Origin: Phycisphaerae bacterium
GTDB taxonomy: Bacteria; Planctomycetota; Phycisphaerae; Sedimentisphaerales; Sedimentisphaeraceae
DNA: 64,000 nucleotides
Assembly: GCA_027078365.1 (NCBI GenBank)
Contig: JALWYQ010000045.1
Location: forward strand, 1 to 64,000
Direction: 5' to 3'
The notes under the pieces were generated by a model that ran no database searches, was not told the origin of the DNA, and saw only the letters and a program-made list of their open reading frames with translations. The translations under genes and the position numbers were made by a program. Positions 1 to 8,160 of the stretch are shown one piece after another (positions within the stretch are counted from its first letter, which is position 1; the number at the start of each line of letters is the position of its first letter).

Positions 1-181
1 CTATATTATCGGCCCTTGCTAAAGATTTAATTGATTAACGGCGATATCAGTATTGTTAGAGGTGTTTTAGGGTGTGCTAGTCAATAAAATGAGCTTGCTT
101 TGAATCGTTTTAATTTTTATACTGTTACTGTAACAACTAACTAAGAAGAGTTGTTGCCGCGTGTTTTAAAGGAGATTGACG

Positions 182-277
182 ATGAAGAGTTTTTATTACG
201 GTTCGTGGCTACCATTTATAGCTACGAAAAAGAAAATTCTCGTTTTAGCCGCAGCAACATATCTTGCGTTGTGCTAA
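182..277 (+). CDS. Possible 31-residue hydrophobic peptide
   Basis: This is a short open frame with a strong ribosome binding site, AAAGGAG at 168-174, seven bases before its ATG. The product begins MKSFYYGSW, carries a KKK cluster near residue 16 and ends in a hydrophobic stretch LVLAAATYLALC, so it could be a single-pass membrane peptide. A GC-rich hairpin at 322-342 follows 45 bases after the stop, so the unit looks like a complete small transcript. I do not recognise the family. It could also be a leader peptide or a chance frame; the good RBS and the terminator-like hairpin are the only support. Confidence 0.45.
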   Translation: MKSFYYGSWLPFIATKKKILVLAAATYLALC

Positions 278-321
278 TCACACGAGAAAAGATTGTTACA
301 AAATGTAGTTCTTGATTGCTA

Positions 322-342
322 GGCCAGCCGCGTGGGCTGGCC
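322..342 (+). terminator. Hairpin after the small peptide gene
   Basis: GGCCAGCC pairs with GGCTGGCC around a 5-base loop, an 8-bp GC-only stem. It is followed by ATCTTTAT, a weak T-rich tail, so termination is likely but not certain. Confidence 0.6.
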
Positions 343-430
343 ATCTTTATGCGCAAAAATAATCTTGCCTAAATAGAAAAAAGGCATCCTCCCCAAACAC
401 TCTAAGATGCGCCATATTGCAGAAATTCAA

Positions 431-459
431 TTGACACATCTCTATCTTGAGTTTAGTCT
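431..459 (+). promoter_or_regulatory. Predicted sigma-70-type promoter for hldD
   Basis: A consensus -35 TTGACA (431-436) is followed after exactly 17 bases by TAGTCT (454-459). An inverted repeat CTTGAG-N6-CTCAAG (446-463) covers the -10 and could be an operator. Confidence 0.5.
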
Positions 460-508
460 CAAGAAATAAAGAGTAGCATTTGTTCTTTTAAGTTGTAAGG
501 GATGTTGT

Positions 509-1489
509 ATGATAATTGTAACAGGTGGCGCAGGCTTTATAGGCTCTGCTTTGGTAGCAGGCCTTAACGAACGCGGTATCAAAGACATAATAATTGTTGA
601 TGAGCTCGGCACCGATGAGAAGTGGAAAAACTTGCGTAATCTTCAATATTCGGATTATATCGAGAAGAGCGATTTCCTACACTTCATAAGTGATGAGCCA
701 GAATTCGATGTCGAAGCTATCTTGCACATGGGAGCCTGCTCAAGCACTACCGAAACAGACTGCTCATACCTAGTAAAAAACAACTATGAATATTCTACTA
801 TTCTTGCAAATTGGGCAGAGAGTGTTTCAGCAAGGTTCATCTATGCGTCGAGCGCCGCAACTTACGGTGATGGCAGCGAAGGCTTTAGCGATGATCACGC
901 CCTCATAAATAAGCTCCAACCTCTAAACATGTATGGTTACTCCAAACACATGTTCGACCAATGGGCAATAAGAACAGGCATGATAGATAAAATGGTAGGC
1001 CTAAAGTTTTTCAATGTCTATGGACCGAATGAATATCACAAGGCTGGCATGATAAGTTTTGTACTAAGAGCCTTTAAGCAGATAAATGAAACTGGCAAAG
1101 TTAAGCTATTCAAATCGCACAATCCAGACTACAAAGATGGTGAGTTCGTGCGTGATTTTATCTACATAAAAGATGTGGTTAAGATGGTGCTATTCTTCCT
1201 TGATAACCACAACGTAAATGGCATCTTCAACATCGGCACCGCTAAGGCCAGAAGCTGGAACGACTTAGCCAAAGCAACATTTAATGCAATGAATAGAGAG
1301 GTTAATATTGAATATATTCCAATGCCAGAGCATCTAAGAGACAAATATCAATATTTTACACAGGCAGATATGTCAAAAATCCTCAAGGCAGGCTACAACG
1401 AGCCTATAACTCCACTTGAAGATGCAGTTAGAGATTATGTTTGCAATTACCTTAATAGTGAAAGTTACTTAACAGGCGTAACCTATTAG
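509..1489 (+). CDS. hldD: ADP-L-glycero-D-manno-heptose 6-epimerase
   Basis: This NADP-dependent short-chain epimerase makes ADP-L-glycero-D-manno-heptose, the heptose donor for the inner core of lipopolysaccharide. The 326-residue length is near the family norm. The N-terminal Rossmann motif GGAGFIG lies at residues 6-12, the catalytic Tyr-x-x-x-Lys is Y142-K146, and the preceding SSA (114-116) supplies the active-site serine. It stands alone with its own promoter at 431-459 and a hairpin at 1517-1548 shared with the convergent gene. Its presence implies an outer membrane with heptose-containing LPS. Assignment to the RfaD/HldD branch rather than a generic NAD-epimerase rests on overall similarity of the N-terminal half, which I recognise by eye. 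Confidence 0.9.
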   Translation: MIIVTGGAGFIGSALVAGLNERGIKDIIIVDELGTDEKWKNLRNLQYSDYIEKSDFLHFISDEPEFDVEAILHMGACSSTTETDCSYLVKNNYEYSTILANWAESVSARFIYASSAATYGDGSEGFSDDHALINKLQPLNMYGYSKHMFDQWAIRTGMIDKMVGLKFFNVYGPNEYHKAGMISFVLRAFKQINETGKVKLFKSHNPDYKDGEFVRDFIYIKDVVKMVLFFLDNHNVNGIFNIGTAKARSWNDLAKATFNAMNREVNIEYIPMPEHLRDKYQYFTQADMSKILKAGYNEPITPLEDAVRDYVCNYLNSESYLTGVTY

Positions 1490-1516
1490 AGTGATTTTAC
1501 TACAGGTTGTAAAAAA

Positions 1517-1548
1517 AAGGGAGCTTGGTCTAACGACTAAGCTCCCTT
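1517..1548. terminator. Bidirectional intrinsic terminator between hldD and the porin gene
   Basis: AAGGGAGCTT and AAGCTCCCTT form the arms, closing on a TAAC loop with one mismatch. On the minus strand the stem is followed by eight T, so it is strong for the porin gene; on the plus strand the tail is TTAATATTT. Confidence 0.88.
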
Positions 1549-1575
1549 AATATTTGTATGGTTCTTAACGGTCTT

Positions 1576-3039
1576 TTACCATGTGTATTCTAGGTTTGCA
1601 CGAACAAAAGCTGCGTGTCCTCTATAATCATCAGCGTAGTAGTTTCCAGGCATAAAGTATTCAGCAACGATGTGAGCTTTAACTTGCTTACAACAAGAGT
1701 ATGTTAGCCAGCAAGTTAACAATTGACCACGGAAGGTGTGGCTACCACCATTAAATACTGAGGTAGAACCCTTTGTGTCCTGTGCTGCCCAAAGGAGGTG
1801 GTAGGCGGTCTTTATGCGTACGGCCTTGTACGGATTAAAGTTGTGGGTAAGTGCCAATCTGTGGAGGTTTGTTGTCTCTCCAATGGCACTCTCTTTCGCA
1901 TAGGAATACACATACAATTCTGAGAATTGTGGCCACTCACCCCAGAGAGGATCAAACGCTTCATTTGCTGAAGTTGATTCATCATCACCAGAGAGGTATT
2001 CATACTCTGCATGAAGTTGATTGTTGTATTTATCGTTAAAGCTGTAGGTAAGTCTGTTTTTTGTACCGAATGCTTTTAAAGTTGCGCCTTCTTTGTGTCC
2101 GAACTGACCAGCACCCTCACAGCGGAACGACCAATTATCATCGACCTTCTTTTGTATTGCACCACCCAATGTGTATATTTCAGCGTCTTTACTCCAAGCA
2201 TTAACCAATGCAGGTGAAAAGTTTCTAGCTGGAGAGTCTACAGCACTATCATGTTTGTACATGAAGTAACCTTCAAGTTTTGTATCCTTAATAGACGTAT
2301 CTGTTAAATAAGCGATAAAGCCTTCTTCATCTTGCTCTGTTAGATATCTATCGCGGCTATTAATAGGCTTTAACCATTTATTAGAAGATGCGTGGTTATT
2401 GATATAAACCAAATCTAATTTAGTGTCTTCATCGACTTTCCAGCTAAATTTTGTTGCATCCATAAATATTGTTCGCGATCCATCAAGTGGTGTACCATCA
2501 AGAACCAACCAGCCAGTTCCGTAGATCAGATCCTGACGACCGATAGTTGCTGTCACTGGCATATCAAGGAAATTCTTGATTTGAACATTCAACCTATCAA
2601 AGATGATTTCATCAAAATCGGTACTTGAAGGTTTGCTGCTTGGCTCATCCCAAGTTCTGAACTCCCAAACGAGTCTGCTGTTAACGGTAGTGTTATCGTC
2701 TATCTTAAGCTGTTGACCCCAACGGTTACGATAACGCCCAAAAACAAGGTGACCATTATTTGAATTGTCCATATAGACATTCCAGCCATATACATAACGC
2801 AAGCGTGTGTCTAAAGTCATGGTCAATCCATCTGCAGGATTGTGGAACCAATCCATAGAATCGCTGCTAAAATGCTTATGTGCTTGCTTGTCTAAGTGTA
2901 AACTCGCGTACAGACCAGAGTTTTCTGTACTGTTTGCATCTGTTTGTGCAGCAGTCTCCGTGGCTGCTTGTGTTGTTACTGCGATAGCAATAACAAGGAT
3001 ACTTGTTAGTATCCAACCCCTTCGCAATCTTGAAATCAT
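1576..3039 (-). CDS. Outer-membrane beta-barrel of the alginate-export type
   Basis: The 487-residue product starts with a signal peptide (hydrophobic run about 9-25, then ATQAA) and consists of alternating amphipathic strands typical of a beta-barrel, ending with an aromatic residue (NLEYTW). The passages with GRQDLIYG and FMDATKFSW resemble the alginate-export (AlgE-like) family of 18-strand porins. I infer that it sits in the outer membrane and passes sugars or other small anionic compounds; the substrate cannot be read from sequence. It is a single gene with its own terminator and a GGAGTG-type ribosome binding site before the ATG. Other porin families are possible alternatives. Confidence 0.7.
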   Translation of the reverse strand: MISRLRRGWILTSILVIAIAVTTQAATETAAQTDANSTENSGLYASLHLDKQAHKHFSSDSMDWFHNPADGLTMTLDTRLRYVYGWNVYMDNSNNGHLVFGRYRNRWGQQLKIDDNTTVNSRLVWEFRTWDEPSSKPSSTDFDEIIFDRLNVQIKNFLDMPVTATIGRQDLIYGTGWLVLDGTPLDGSRTIFMDATKFSWKVDEDTKLDLVYINNHASSNKWLKPINSRDRYLTEQDEEGFIAYLTDTSIKDTKLEGYFMYKHDSAVDSPARNFSPALVNAWSKDAEIYTLGGAIQKKVDDNWSFRCEGAGQFGHKEGATLKAFGTKNRLTYSFNDKYNNQLHAEYEYLSGDDESTSANEAFDPLWGEWPQFSELYVYSYAKESAIGETTNLHRLALTHNFNPYKAVRIKTAYHLLWAAQDTKGSTSVFNGGSHTFRGQLLTCWLTYSCCKQVKAHIVAEYFMPGNYYADDYRGHAAFVRANLEYTW

Positions 3040-3055
3040 TATTCACTCCTTTTAA

Positions 3056-3522
3056 ACATCATTATATACTCGCTATATACTCGCTGGGATATACGCTGAT
3101 ATTTGCAATGTATGCAACAAAACAGTGAAGCTTCTCGGTTTGTTAAAAACGAGTTGCGTCGGCCAAGCTCTAACCTTAAAGTACTATCTCCTTGCAACTG
3201 CAAATTAAACAGGCTTTCCCAATCCCTTGTATGTTAATGGTTTAACTCCTGTAGCAGTTTCGATACTGTTCGTGGAAGTATTGCCTTGAGAAACACAGAT
3301 GCCATTTGTCCACGTGGCGATAATAATAGCCGGTTTTTTTATGTTTTTCGAGATTTTTATCCCATGAAAAAGCCTTTTTAGCTATTTTTTTGTCGTATAT
3401 GTTAATATGGGTAATTTGTGATAGTATTGTATGTGGTTTTGGTTCGCTTGACTTTTTGGATAACACTCGCTAGCCTATTGGCAATTTCAGGCTAATTTTT
3501 TTAACACTTTTAAGAGTTCACT
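3056..3522. other. Divergent intergenic region
   Basis: This 467-base gap separates the porin gene (minus) from the ABC exporter gene (plus). The only signal I see is a possible promoter for the exporter: TTGACT (3448-3453), 17 bases, TAGCCT (3471-3476). The left part contains a short tandem echo (ctcgctatatactcgct) near 3070. A 74-codon minus frame at 3242-3466 overlaps the promoter and lacks a ribosome binding site, so I do not call it. Confidence 0.5.
3448..3476 (+). promoter_or_regulatory. Candidate promoter for the ABC exporter-pgi operon
   Basis: TTGACT and TAGCCT are separated by 17 bases, about 45 bases before the first start codon. The -10 is weak. Confidence 0.35.
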
Positions 3523-5238
3523 ATGCTTGCGCGATTTTTAAAATACTACAAACCGCATTTGCGACTTTTCTTCCTCGATATGGCTGCCGCTATTTTTGGC
3601 TCACTATTGCTTATTGTTGTTCCTTTTCTGACGAGAAGGCTTGTTCAAGTTTACTTGCCAGAAAACAATATCTCGGCAATCACAAAAGTGTTAGTTGTTA
3701 TGTTTGTCTTGATTTTAATTAGTGTCTCATTGATGTACATCAGAGTAAGATGGGGACACGTCCTTGGCGTTCGCATTGAATTTGATATGCGAGCAGACTT
3801 TTTTGCGCATATCCAGAAGCTCAGTTTTAGTTATTTTGACAACGTTAAAACAGGCCACTTAGTAAGTCGCATAGCAAACGACCTCAATCTTATAGCCGAG
3901 ATAGCGCATCACGCTCCTGAGGACTTAGTAATTTCAGTATGTATGATTGTTGGTGCATTCGTGGCGATGTTTGCGTTCTCAGCCAAACTAGCCACAATTG
4001 CCATAATCCCATTAATTGCCATGATTTTGTGGGGAGTCTTTTATGGCGGTATGATGCGCAGAGGTTTTAGGCGTGTACGTAAAAAAATTGCAGATATAAA
4101 TAGTTCTGTAGAAAATTCGGTGCAGGGGATTCGTGAAGTTAAAGCATTTGCTAACGAACAGGAAGAAATTGAAAAGTTTGACTGCGTAAACGTTAGTTTC
4201 AAGACGGCAAAAGAAGATATGTACGGAATAATGGCTATTTTCTTCTCCGGCATGAGCTTCTTGACTGAAACATACTATTTTGTCGTCGTTGGTGCTGGAG
4301 TAATCCTGATTAATATGGGGCAAATCACAACTGCCGACTTAATAGCGTTTATTTTATACATTCATCTGATTTTAAGGCCCATTCAAAGGCTCGTCAATTT
4401 CACAGAGCAATTTCAACAGGGCTCTGCTTGTTTCGAGAGATTCATTGAAGTAATGGATATAATGCCAGATATAGTAGACTCTAAAGATGCGATTACCCTA
4501 GAAAAGATAGATGGGCAAGTTGAGATTTCAAACTTAAGTTTTAGATATTCACCAGACAGCGAGCTTGTCTTGAAAAATATCAATATGAATATTGATGCCC
4601 ACAAAACGGTAGCGATAGTCGGTCAAAGCGGGGCTGGTAAGTCAACGATAGTTTCTCTTATCCCAAGATTCTACGAGCCTTCATCAGGAAGCATTAAGAT
4701 TGATGGGGTAGACATAAAGAAGCTCAAGCAAAAATTCTTGCGGGAGAACATAGGTATTGTTCAGCAAAACGTATTTCTCTTCGATTCTACCGTTCGCGAA
4801 AATATCATGTATGGTAAACTTGATGCAACTCAAGACCAACTCATAGACGCTGCCAAAAAAGCAAATATCTATGATTTTATTATGTCCTTACCAGATGGCT
4901 TTGACACTCTAGTTGGCGAAAGGGGCGTAAAGCTTTCTGGTGGAGAAAAGCAACGTATCTCTATCGCACGAGTGTTCTTGAAGGATCCTCCTATATTTAT
5001 CTTTGATGAAGCGACAAGTTCTCTAGATACTGAGAGCGAGTCTCTAATTCAAAATTCGCTCGAATTGCTAAGTAAGGGGCGCACCACAATCGTTATAGCG
5101 CACAGGCTCTCAACCGTACGTAATGCAGATTATCTGTATGTGCTGCGCGAAGGTGAGATTGTCGAACAGGGCAAACACAGCGAATTACTTGATATGAAGG
5201 GCTACTACCACAGCCTTTACAATATGAATATCTTTTGA
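3523..5238 (+). CDS. ABC exporter, fused membrane and ATPase domains (MsbA-like)
   Basis: A 571-residue half-transporter of the exporter type. The N-terminal 310 residues carry the six-helix transmembrane domain, and the C-terminal part is the nucleotide-binding domain with Walker A GQSGAGKS from residue 367, signature LSGGE at 471-475, Walker B IFIFDEA near 491-497 and the H-loop histidine in IAHRLS. Such homodimers export lipids, including the lipid A core (MsbA), or drugs and peptides. Heptose synthesis nearby makes lipid export plausible, but the operon partners (pgi, DJ-1, slyD) do not decide the substrate. It is the first gene of a four-gene run with gaps of about 10-50 bases. Confidence 0.85.
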   Translation: MLARFLKYYKPHLRLFFLDMAAAIFGSLLLIVVPFLTRRLVQVYLPENNISAITKVLVVMFVLILISVSLMYIRVRWGHVLGVRIEFDMRADFFAHIQKLSFSYFDNVKTGHLVSRIANDLNLIAEIAHHAPEDLVISVCMIVGAFVAMFAFSAKLATIAIIPLIAMILWGVFYGGMMRRGFRRVRKKIADINSSVENSVQGIREVKAFANEQEEIEKFDCVNVSFKTAKEDMYGIMAIFFSGMSFLTETYYFVVVGAGVILINMGQITTADLIAFILYIHLILRPIQRLVNFTEQFQQGSACFERFIEVMDIMPDIVDSKDAITLEKIDGQVEISNLSFRYSPDSELVLKNINMNIDAHKTVAIVGQSGAGKSTIVSLIPRFYEPSSGSIKIDGVDIKKLKQKFLRENIGIVQQNVFLFDSTVRENIMYGKLDATQDQLIDAAKKANIYDFIMSLPDGFDTLVGERGVKLSGGEKQRISIARVFLKDPPIFIFDEATSSLDTESESLIQNSLELLSKGRTTIVIAHRLSTVRNADYLYVLREGEIVEQGKHSELLDMKGYYHSLYNMNIF

Positions 5239-5280
5239 TACATTGTCAGTAAAAATAATCTCTTAAACATGGAAAACAAA

Positions 5281-6933
5281 ATGCTCAAACGAGTTAATCC
5301 AACCCAAACAGCCACGTGGCAGAAGCTCCTCAATCACTTCAACGCTTTAAAAGATGTGCAGATGATTGATTTGTTCAATAACGACCCAGCCAGATTCGAG
5401 AACTTCTCTATAGAGTTTGAGGGCGTGCTACTAGATTATTCGAAAAATCGCATAACAAAAGAAACTCTCGATTTGCTCATTGAGCTAGCAAATGAATGCT
5501 CTCTAAAAAGTGCAATAGAGTCTATGTTTAACGCAGAAAAGATCAATGAAACTGAAAATAGGGCAGTACTGCATACCGCACTGCGCAATCGCTCTAACCA
5601 GCCAGTAATTGTTGACGGTGTTGATGTGATGCCAGAAGTCAATAGGGTTCTTGATCAAATGAGAGAGTTTTCGGAAAGGATTCACAATCAAAACTGGCTC
5701 GGCTATACTGGAAAGCCAATCACCGATATAGTCAACATTGGAATCGGAGGCTCAGATTTGGGGCCCGTAATGGTCACCGAGTCACTTCGGCCATATTGGA
5801 AAGGCATTACTCCGCATTTTGTATCAAACGTTGACGCAACTCATATCAGTGAAACGCTCAAGAAGCTTTCCCCAGAAACAACCCTTTTCATTATTGCATC
5901 AAAAACGTTTACCACTCAGGAAACTATGACAAACGCCTTTAGTGCCAGAGATTGGTTTCTCAGAGAATGCAAAGAGAAAGAAGCTGTAAGCAAGCATTTT
6001 GTTGCAGTCTCAACGAACAAAGAAGAGGTTGAAAAGTTTGGTATCTCACCAGAAAATATGTTTGTGTTCTGGGATTGGGTTGGGGGAAGATATTCTTTAT
6101 GGTCTGCCATAGGATTGTCAATAGTAGCAACGATTGGTTATGATTGCTTTACTGAATTGCTTGATGGCGCCTACGCAATGGATTGTCATTTTAGAGACGC
6201 CGATTTTAGAAAGAATATCCCTGTAATCCTTGCCTTAATAGGAATTTGGTATAACAACTTTTTTAACGCCCAGACCGAAGCTATTTTACCTTACGACCAA
6301 TACCTACATCGCTTTGCTGCCTATTTTCAGCAGGGCAATATGGAAAGCAACGGAAAGAGCATCGATCGCGATGGAAATCCCGTTAATTATCAAACAGGCC
6401 CTATCGTCTGGGGCGAACCCGGAACAAATGGCCAGCATGCTTTCTATCAACTTATTCACCAAGGCACCAAGCTTATTCCATGCGATTTTATAGCACCAGC
6501 GAAAAGCCATAACCCTCTAGGCGATCACCACAACAAATTACTAGCAAATTTCTTTGCTCAGACAGAGGCTTTGATGGTAGGCAAAAGCGCTGAAGTAGTT
6601 GAAGCCGAACTAAAAGCTATGGGCAAAGGTAAGCAAGAGATAGAGAGATTGAAACCGTTCAAGGTATTTGAAGGCAATAGACCGACAAACTCATTGCTCG
6701 TTTCTAAAATAACGCCACGAGTTCTTGGCATATTGATAGCGATGTACGAGCATAAAATATTCGTTCAAGGTGTTATCTGGAATATCTTTAGTTTTGACCA
6801 GTGGGGTGTTGAACTTGGCAAACAGCTAGCTGGAAAAATATTACCAGAACTAGAGAATGGCGACAAGGTCACCATTCACGACAGTTCTACTAATGGCTTA
6901 ATTAACGCTTTTAAAAAGCTACGCAAAGTTTGA
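5281..6933 (+). CDS. pgi: Glucose-6-phosphate isomerase
   Basis: It interconverts glucose 6-phosphate and fructose 6-phosphate in the cytoplasm, in glycolysis and gluconeogenesis. The protein carries [11 protein letters not shown] and the PROSITE-type signature [12 protein letters not shown] (about residues 268-279), and the N-terminus reads NPTQTATWQ, as in the E. coli-type enzyme. I chose the ATG at 5281 because GGAAA lies about seven bases before it and it matches the usual start; an in-frame ATG at 5269 would add four residues but has no clear ribosome binding site. It follows the ABC exporter gene closely and precedes the DJ-1 gene by 12 bases, so they are probably cotranscribed. Confidence 0.95.
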   Translation: MLKRVNPTQTATWQKLLNHFNALKDVQMIDLFNNDPARFENFSIEFEGVLLDYSKNRITKETLDLLIELANECSLKSAIESMFNAEKINETENRAVLHTALRNRSNQPVIVDGVDVMPEVNRVLDQMREFSERIHNQNWLGYTGKPITDIVNIGIGGSDLGPVMVTESLRPYWKGITPHFVSNVDATHISETLKKLSPETTLFIIASKTFTTQETMTNAFSARDWFLRECKEKEAVSKHFVAVSTNKEEVEKFGISPENMFVFWDWVGGRYSLWSAIGLSIVATIGYDCFTELLDGAYAMDCHFRDADFRKNIPVILALIGIWYNNFFNAQTEAILPYDQYLHRFAAYFQQGNMESNGKSIDRDGNPVNYQTGPIVWGEPGTNGQHAFYQLIHQGTKLIPCDFIAPAKSHNPLGDHHNKLLANFFAQTEALMVGKSAEVVEAELKAMGKGKQEIERLKPFKVFEGNRPTNSLLVSKITPRVLGILIAMYEHKIFVQGVIWNIFSFDQWGVELGKQLAGKILPELENGDKVTIHDSSTNGLINAFKKLRKV

Positions 6934-6945
6934 AAGGAAGTTTAA

Positions 6946-7497
6946 ATGTCCAAAACAGTTCTTGTTCCAATCTCTAACGGAGTAGAAGAAATTGAAGCTG
7001 TTGTTGTTATTGATGTTTTGCGCAGGGCCTCGGCAAATGTTACCGTTGCATCTGTAGAGGAGTCTTTGGCTGTTACTGCTAGTAGAGGAGTCAAGCTTGT
7101 TGCCGATGCGCCTATAGAGGTCTGTGTGGACAATACGTTTGATTTAATTGTTCTACCCGGTGGAATGCCGGGATCGCAAAAGCTAAGCGATTCTCAGCCA
7201 TTGATAAAAATGCTGAAAAACCAAGAAAATTACGGCAGATTGTACGCTGCAATATGTGCTGCGCCTGCAATAGTCTTAGAAAAACACGGTCTCATTGATG
7301 GAAGATGTTCAACGTGTTATCCTTCTCTGATAGAAAAGATAGAGGACAACGCAACCCTTGAAAAGAGAGTTGTTGTTGATGGTAATTGCGTTACAGCGCA
7401 AGGTCCTGGTGTCGCCTTTGAGTTTGCATTAAAACTGGTTGAATTATTATTTGGTAAAGAAAAGAGTAGTGCTATTGCCAAAGAGATGCTACTATAG
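6946..7497 (+). CDS. DJ-1/PfpI superfamily protein (YajL/ThiJ-like)
   Basis: The 183-residue product is a single DJ-1/PfpI domain. The conserved cysteine on the nucleophile elbow is C104 in AAICAAPA, and the partner glutamate lies in NGVEEIEA (residues 11-18), the layout of YajL and human DJ-1. Family members are described as stress-protective chaperones, glyoxalases or deglycases; which activity applies cannot be told here. The start has a good AAGGAAG site, and the gene lies 12 bases after pgi and 52 bases before slyD, in the same operon. Confidence 0.85.
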   Translation: MSKTVLVPISNGVEEIEAVVVIDVLRRASANVTVASVEESLAVTASRGVKLVADAPIEVCVDNTFDLIVLPGGMPGSQKLSDSQPLIKMLKNQENYGRLYAAICAAPAIVLEKHGLIDGRCSTCYPSLIEKIEDNATLEKRVVVDGNCVTAQGPGVAFEFALKLVELLFGKEKSSAIAKEMLL

Positions 7498-7549
7498 CCA
7501 CGTTGTTAATTAAGACAAATAAGAATAGTTAAGAATAGCAAGGAATATT

Positions 7550-7996
7550 ATGTCAGTAGCTCAAAAAGGTAGCGTGGTAAAGGTGCATTATACAGGAACC
7601 CTTAAAGACGGTAGTGTCTTTGATAGTTCTCAAGATAGAGACCCGCTTGAATTTACAGTTGGTGCAGGTCAGATGATTGCAGGCTTTGATGCTGGAGTTG
7701 TTGGAATGGCCGTTGGTGATAAAAAAACAATCGAAATTGCCTGTGAAGATGCTTATGGTCCACGTAGAGAAGAGATGGTTGCTAAGGTTCCGTTGGAAGA
7801 AGTGCCAGAAGATATCAATCCAAAGGTTGGTATGGTTTTGCAGATGCAACACCCAAATGGAATGCCTATAACGGTTACTGTTACTGAAGTTACTGACGAG
7901 CACATCCTCCTTGATGCCAATCCTCCTCTTGCAGGAAAGGACTTAATCTTTGAAATAGATATGGTAGAAATCAAAGATGGAGCATCTTCTGACTAA
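7550..7996 (+). CDS. slyD: FKBP-type peptidyl-prolyl isomerase, SlyD family
   Basis: A 148-residue cytoplasmic prolyl cis-trans isomerase and folding helper. The split FKBP domain (VKVHYTGTLKDG at the start, GKDLIFEIDMVEI at the end) is interrupted by the insert-in-flap chaperone domain around residues 65-125 that defines the SlyD branch. The histidine- and cysteine-rich metal-binding tail of E. coli SlyD is missing; the protein stops soon after the FKBP core. It is the last gene of the operon and is followed by a perfect 12-bp terminator hairpin. Confidence 0.88.
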   Translation: MSVAQKGSVVKVHYTGTLKDGSVFDSSQDRDPLEFTVGAGQMIAGFDAGVVGMAVGDKKTIEIACEDAYGPRREEMVAKVPLEEVPEDINPKVGMVLQMQHPNGMPITVTVTEVTDEHILLDANPPLAGKDLIFEIDMVEIKDGASSD

Positions 7997-8020
7997 GCAA
8001 CATGGCAGTTAAGACACTAT

Positions 8021-8056
8021 GACGCTTGCAACAAAAGTTGCAAGCGTCTTTTATTT
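8021..8056 (+). terminator. Intrinsic terminator of the exporter-pgi-slyD operon
   Basis: GACGCTTGCAAC pairs perfectly with GTTGCAAGCGTC across an AAAA loop (12 bp), followed by TTTTATTT. Confidence 0.95.
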
Positions 8057-8089
8057 CTAGAGGCAATTAATCTTATTAGTAGAAAGGAT

Positions 8090-8158
8090 TGCTTTTGCCT
8101 GATGCCTCCGGCGACAAAAAGGTTCGTTTGTCTGCCAAAATGGATTTTTAGAGGCATC
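8090..8158 (-). repeat. Dispersed hairpin repeat, copy A (3' of rodA)
   Basis: The core 8107-8158 matches 31299-31350 at 47 of 52 positions, and similarity extends left to about 8090. It starts three bases beyond the rodA stop codon. The left part can fold: TTTTG...CAAAA encloses GCC-TCC-GGC. The core contains GGCGACAAAAAGGTTCG. The two copies occupy the same position and orientation relative to a minus-strand gene. It is not coding: the reading frames differ between copies. The nature of the element is unknown. Confidence 0.75.
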
Positions 8159-8160
8159 TA

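Noticed and set aside
3242..3466. 74-codon minus-strand frame upstream of the ABC exporter
   Set aside because: No ribosome binding site, GTG start, unusual composition and overlap with the exporter promoter; judged to be chance.
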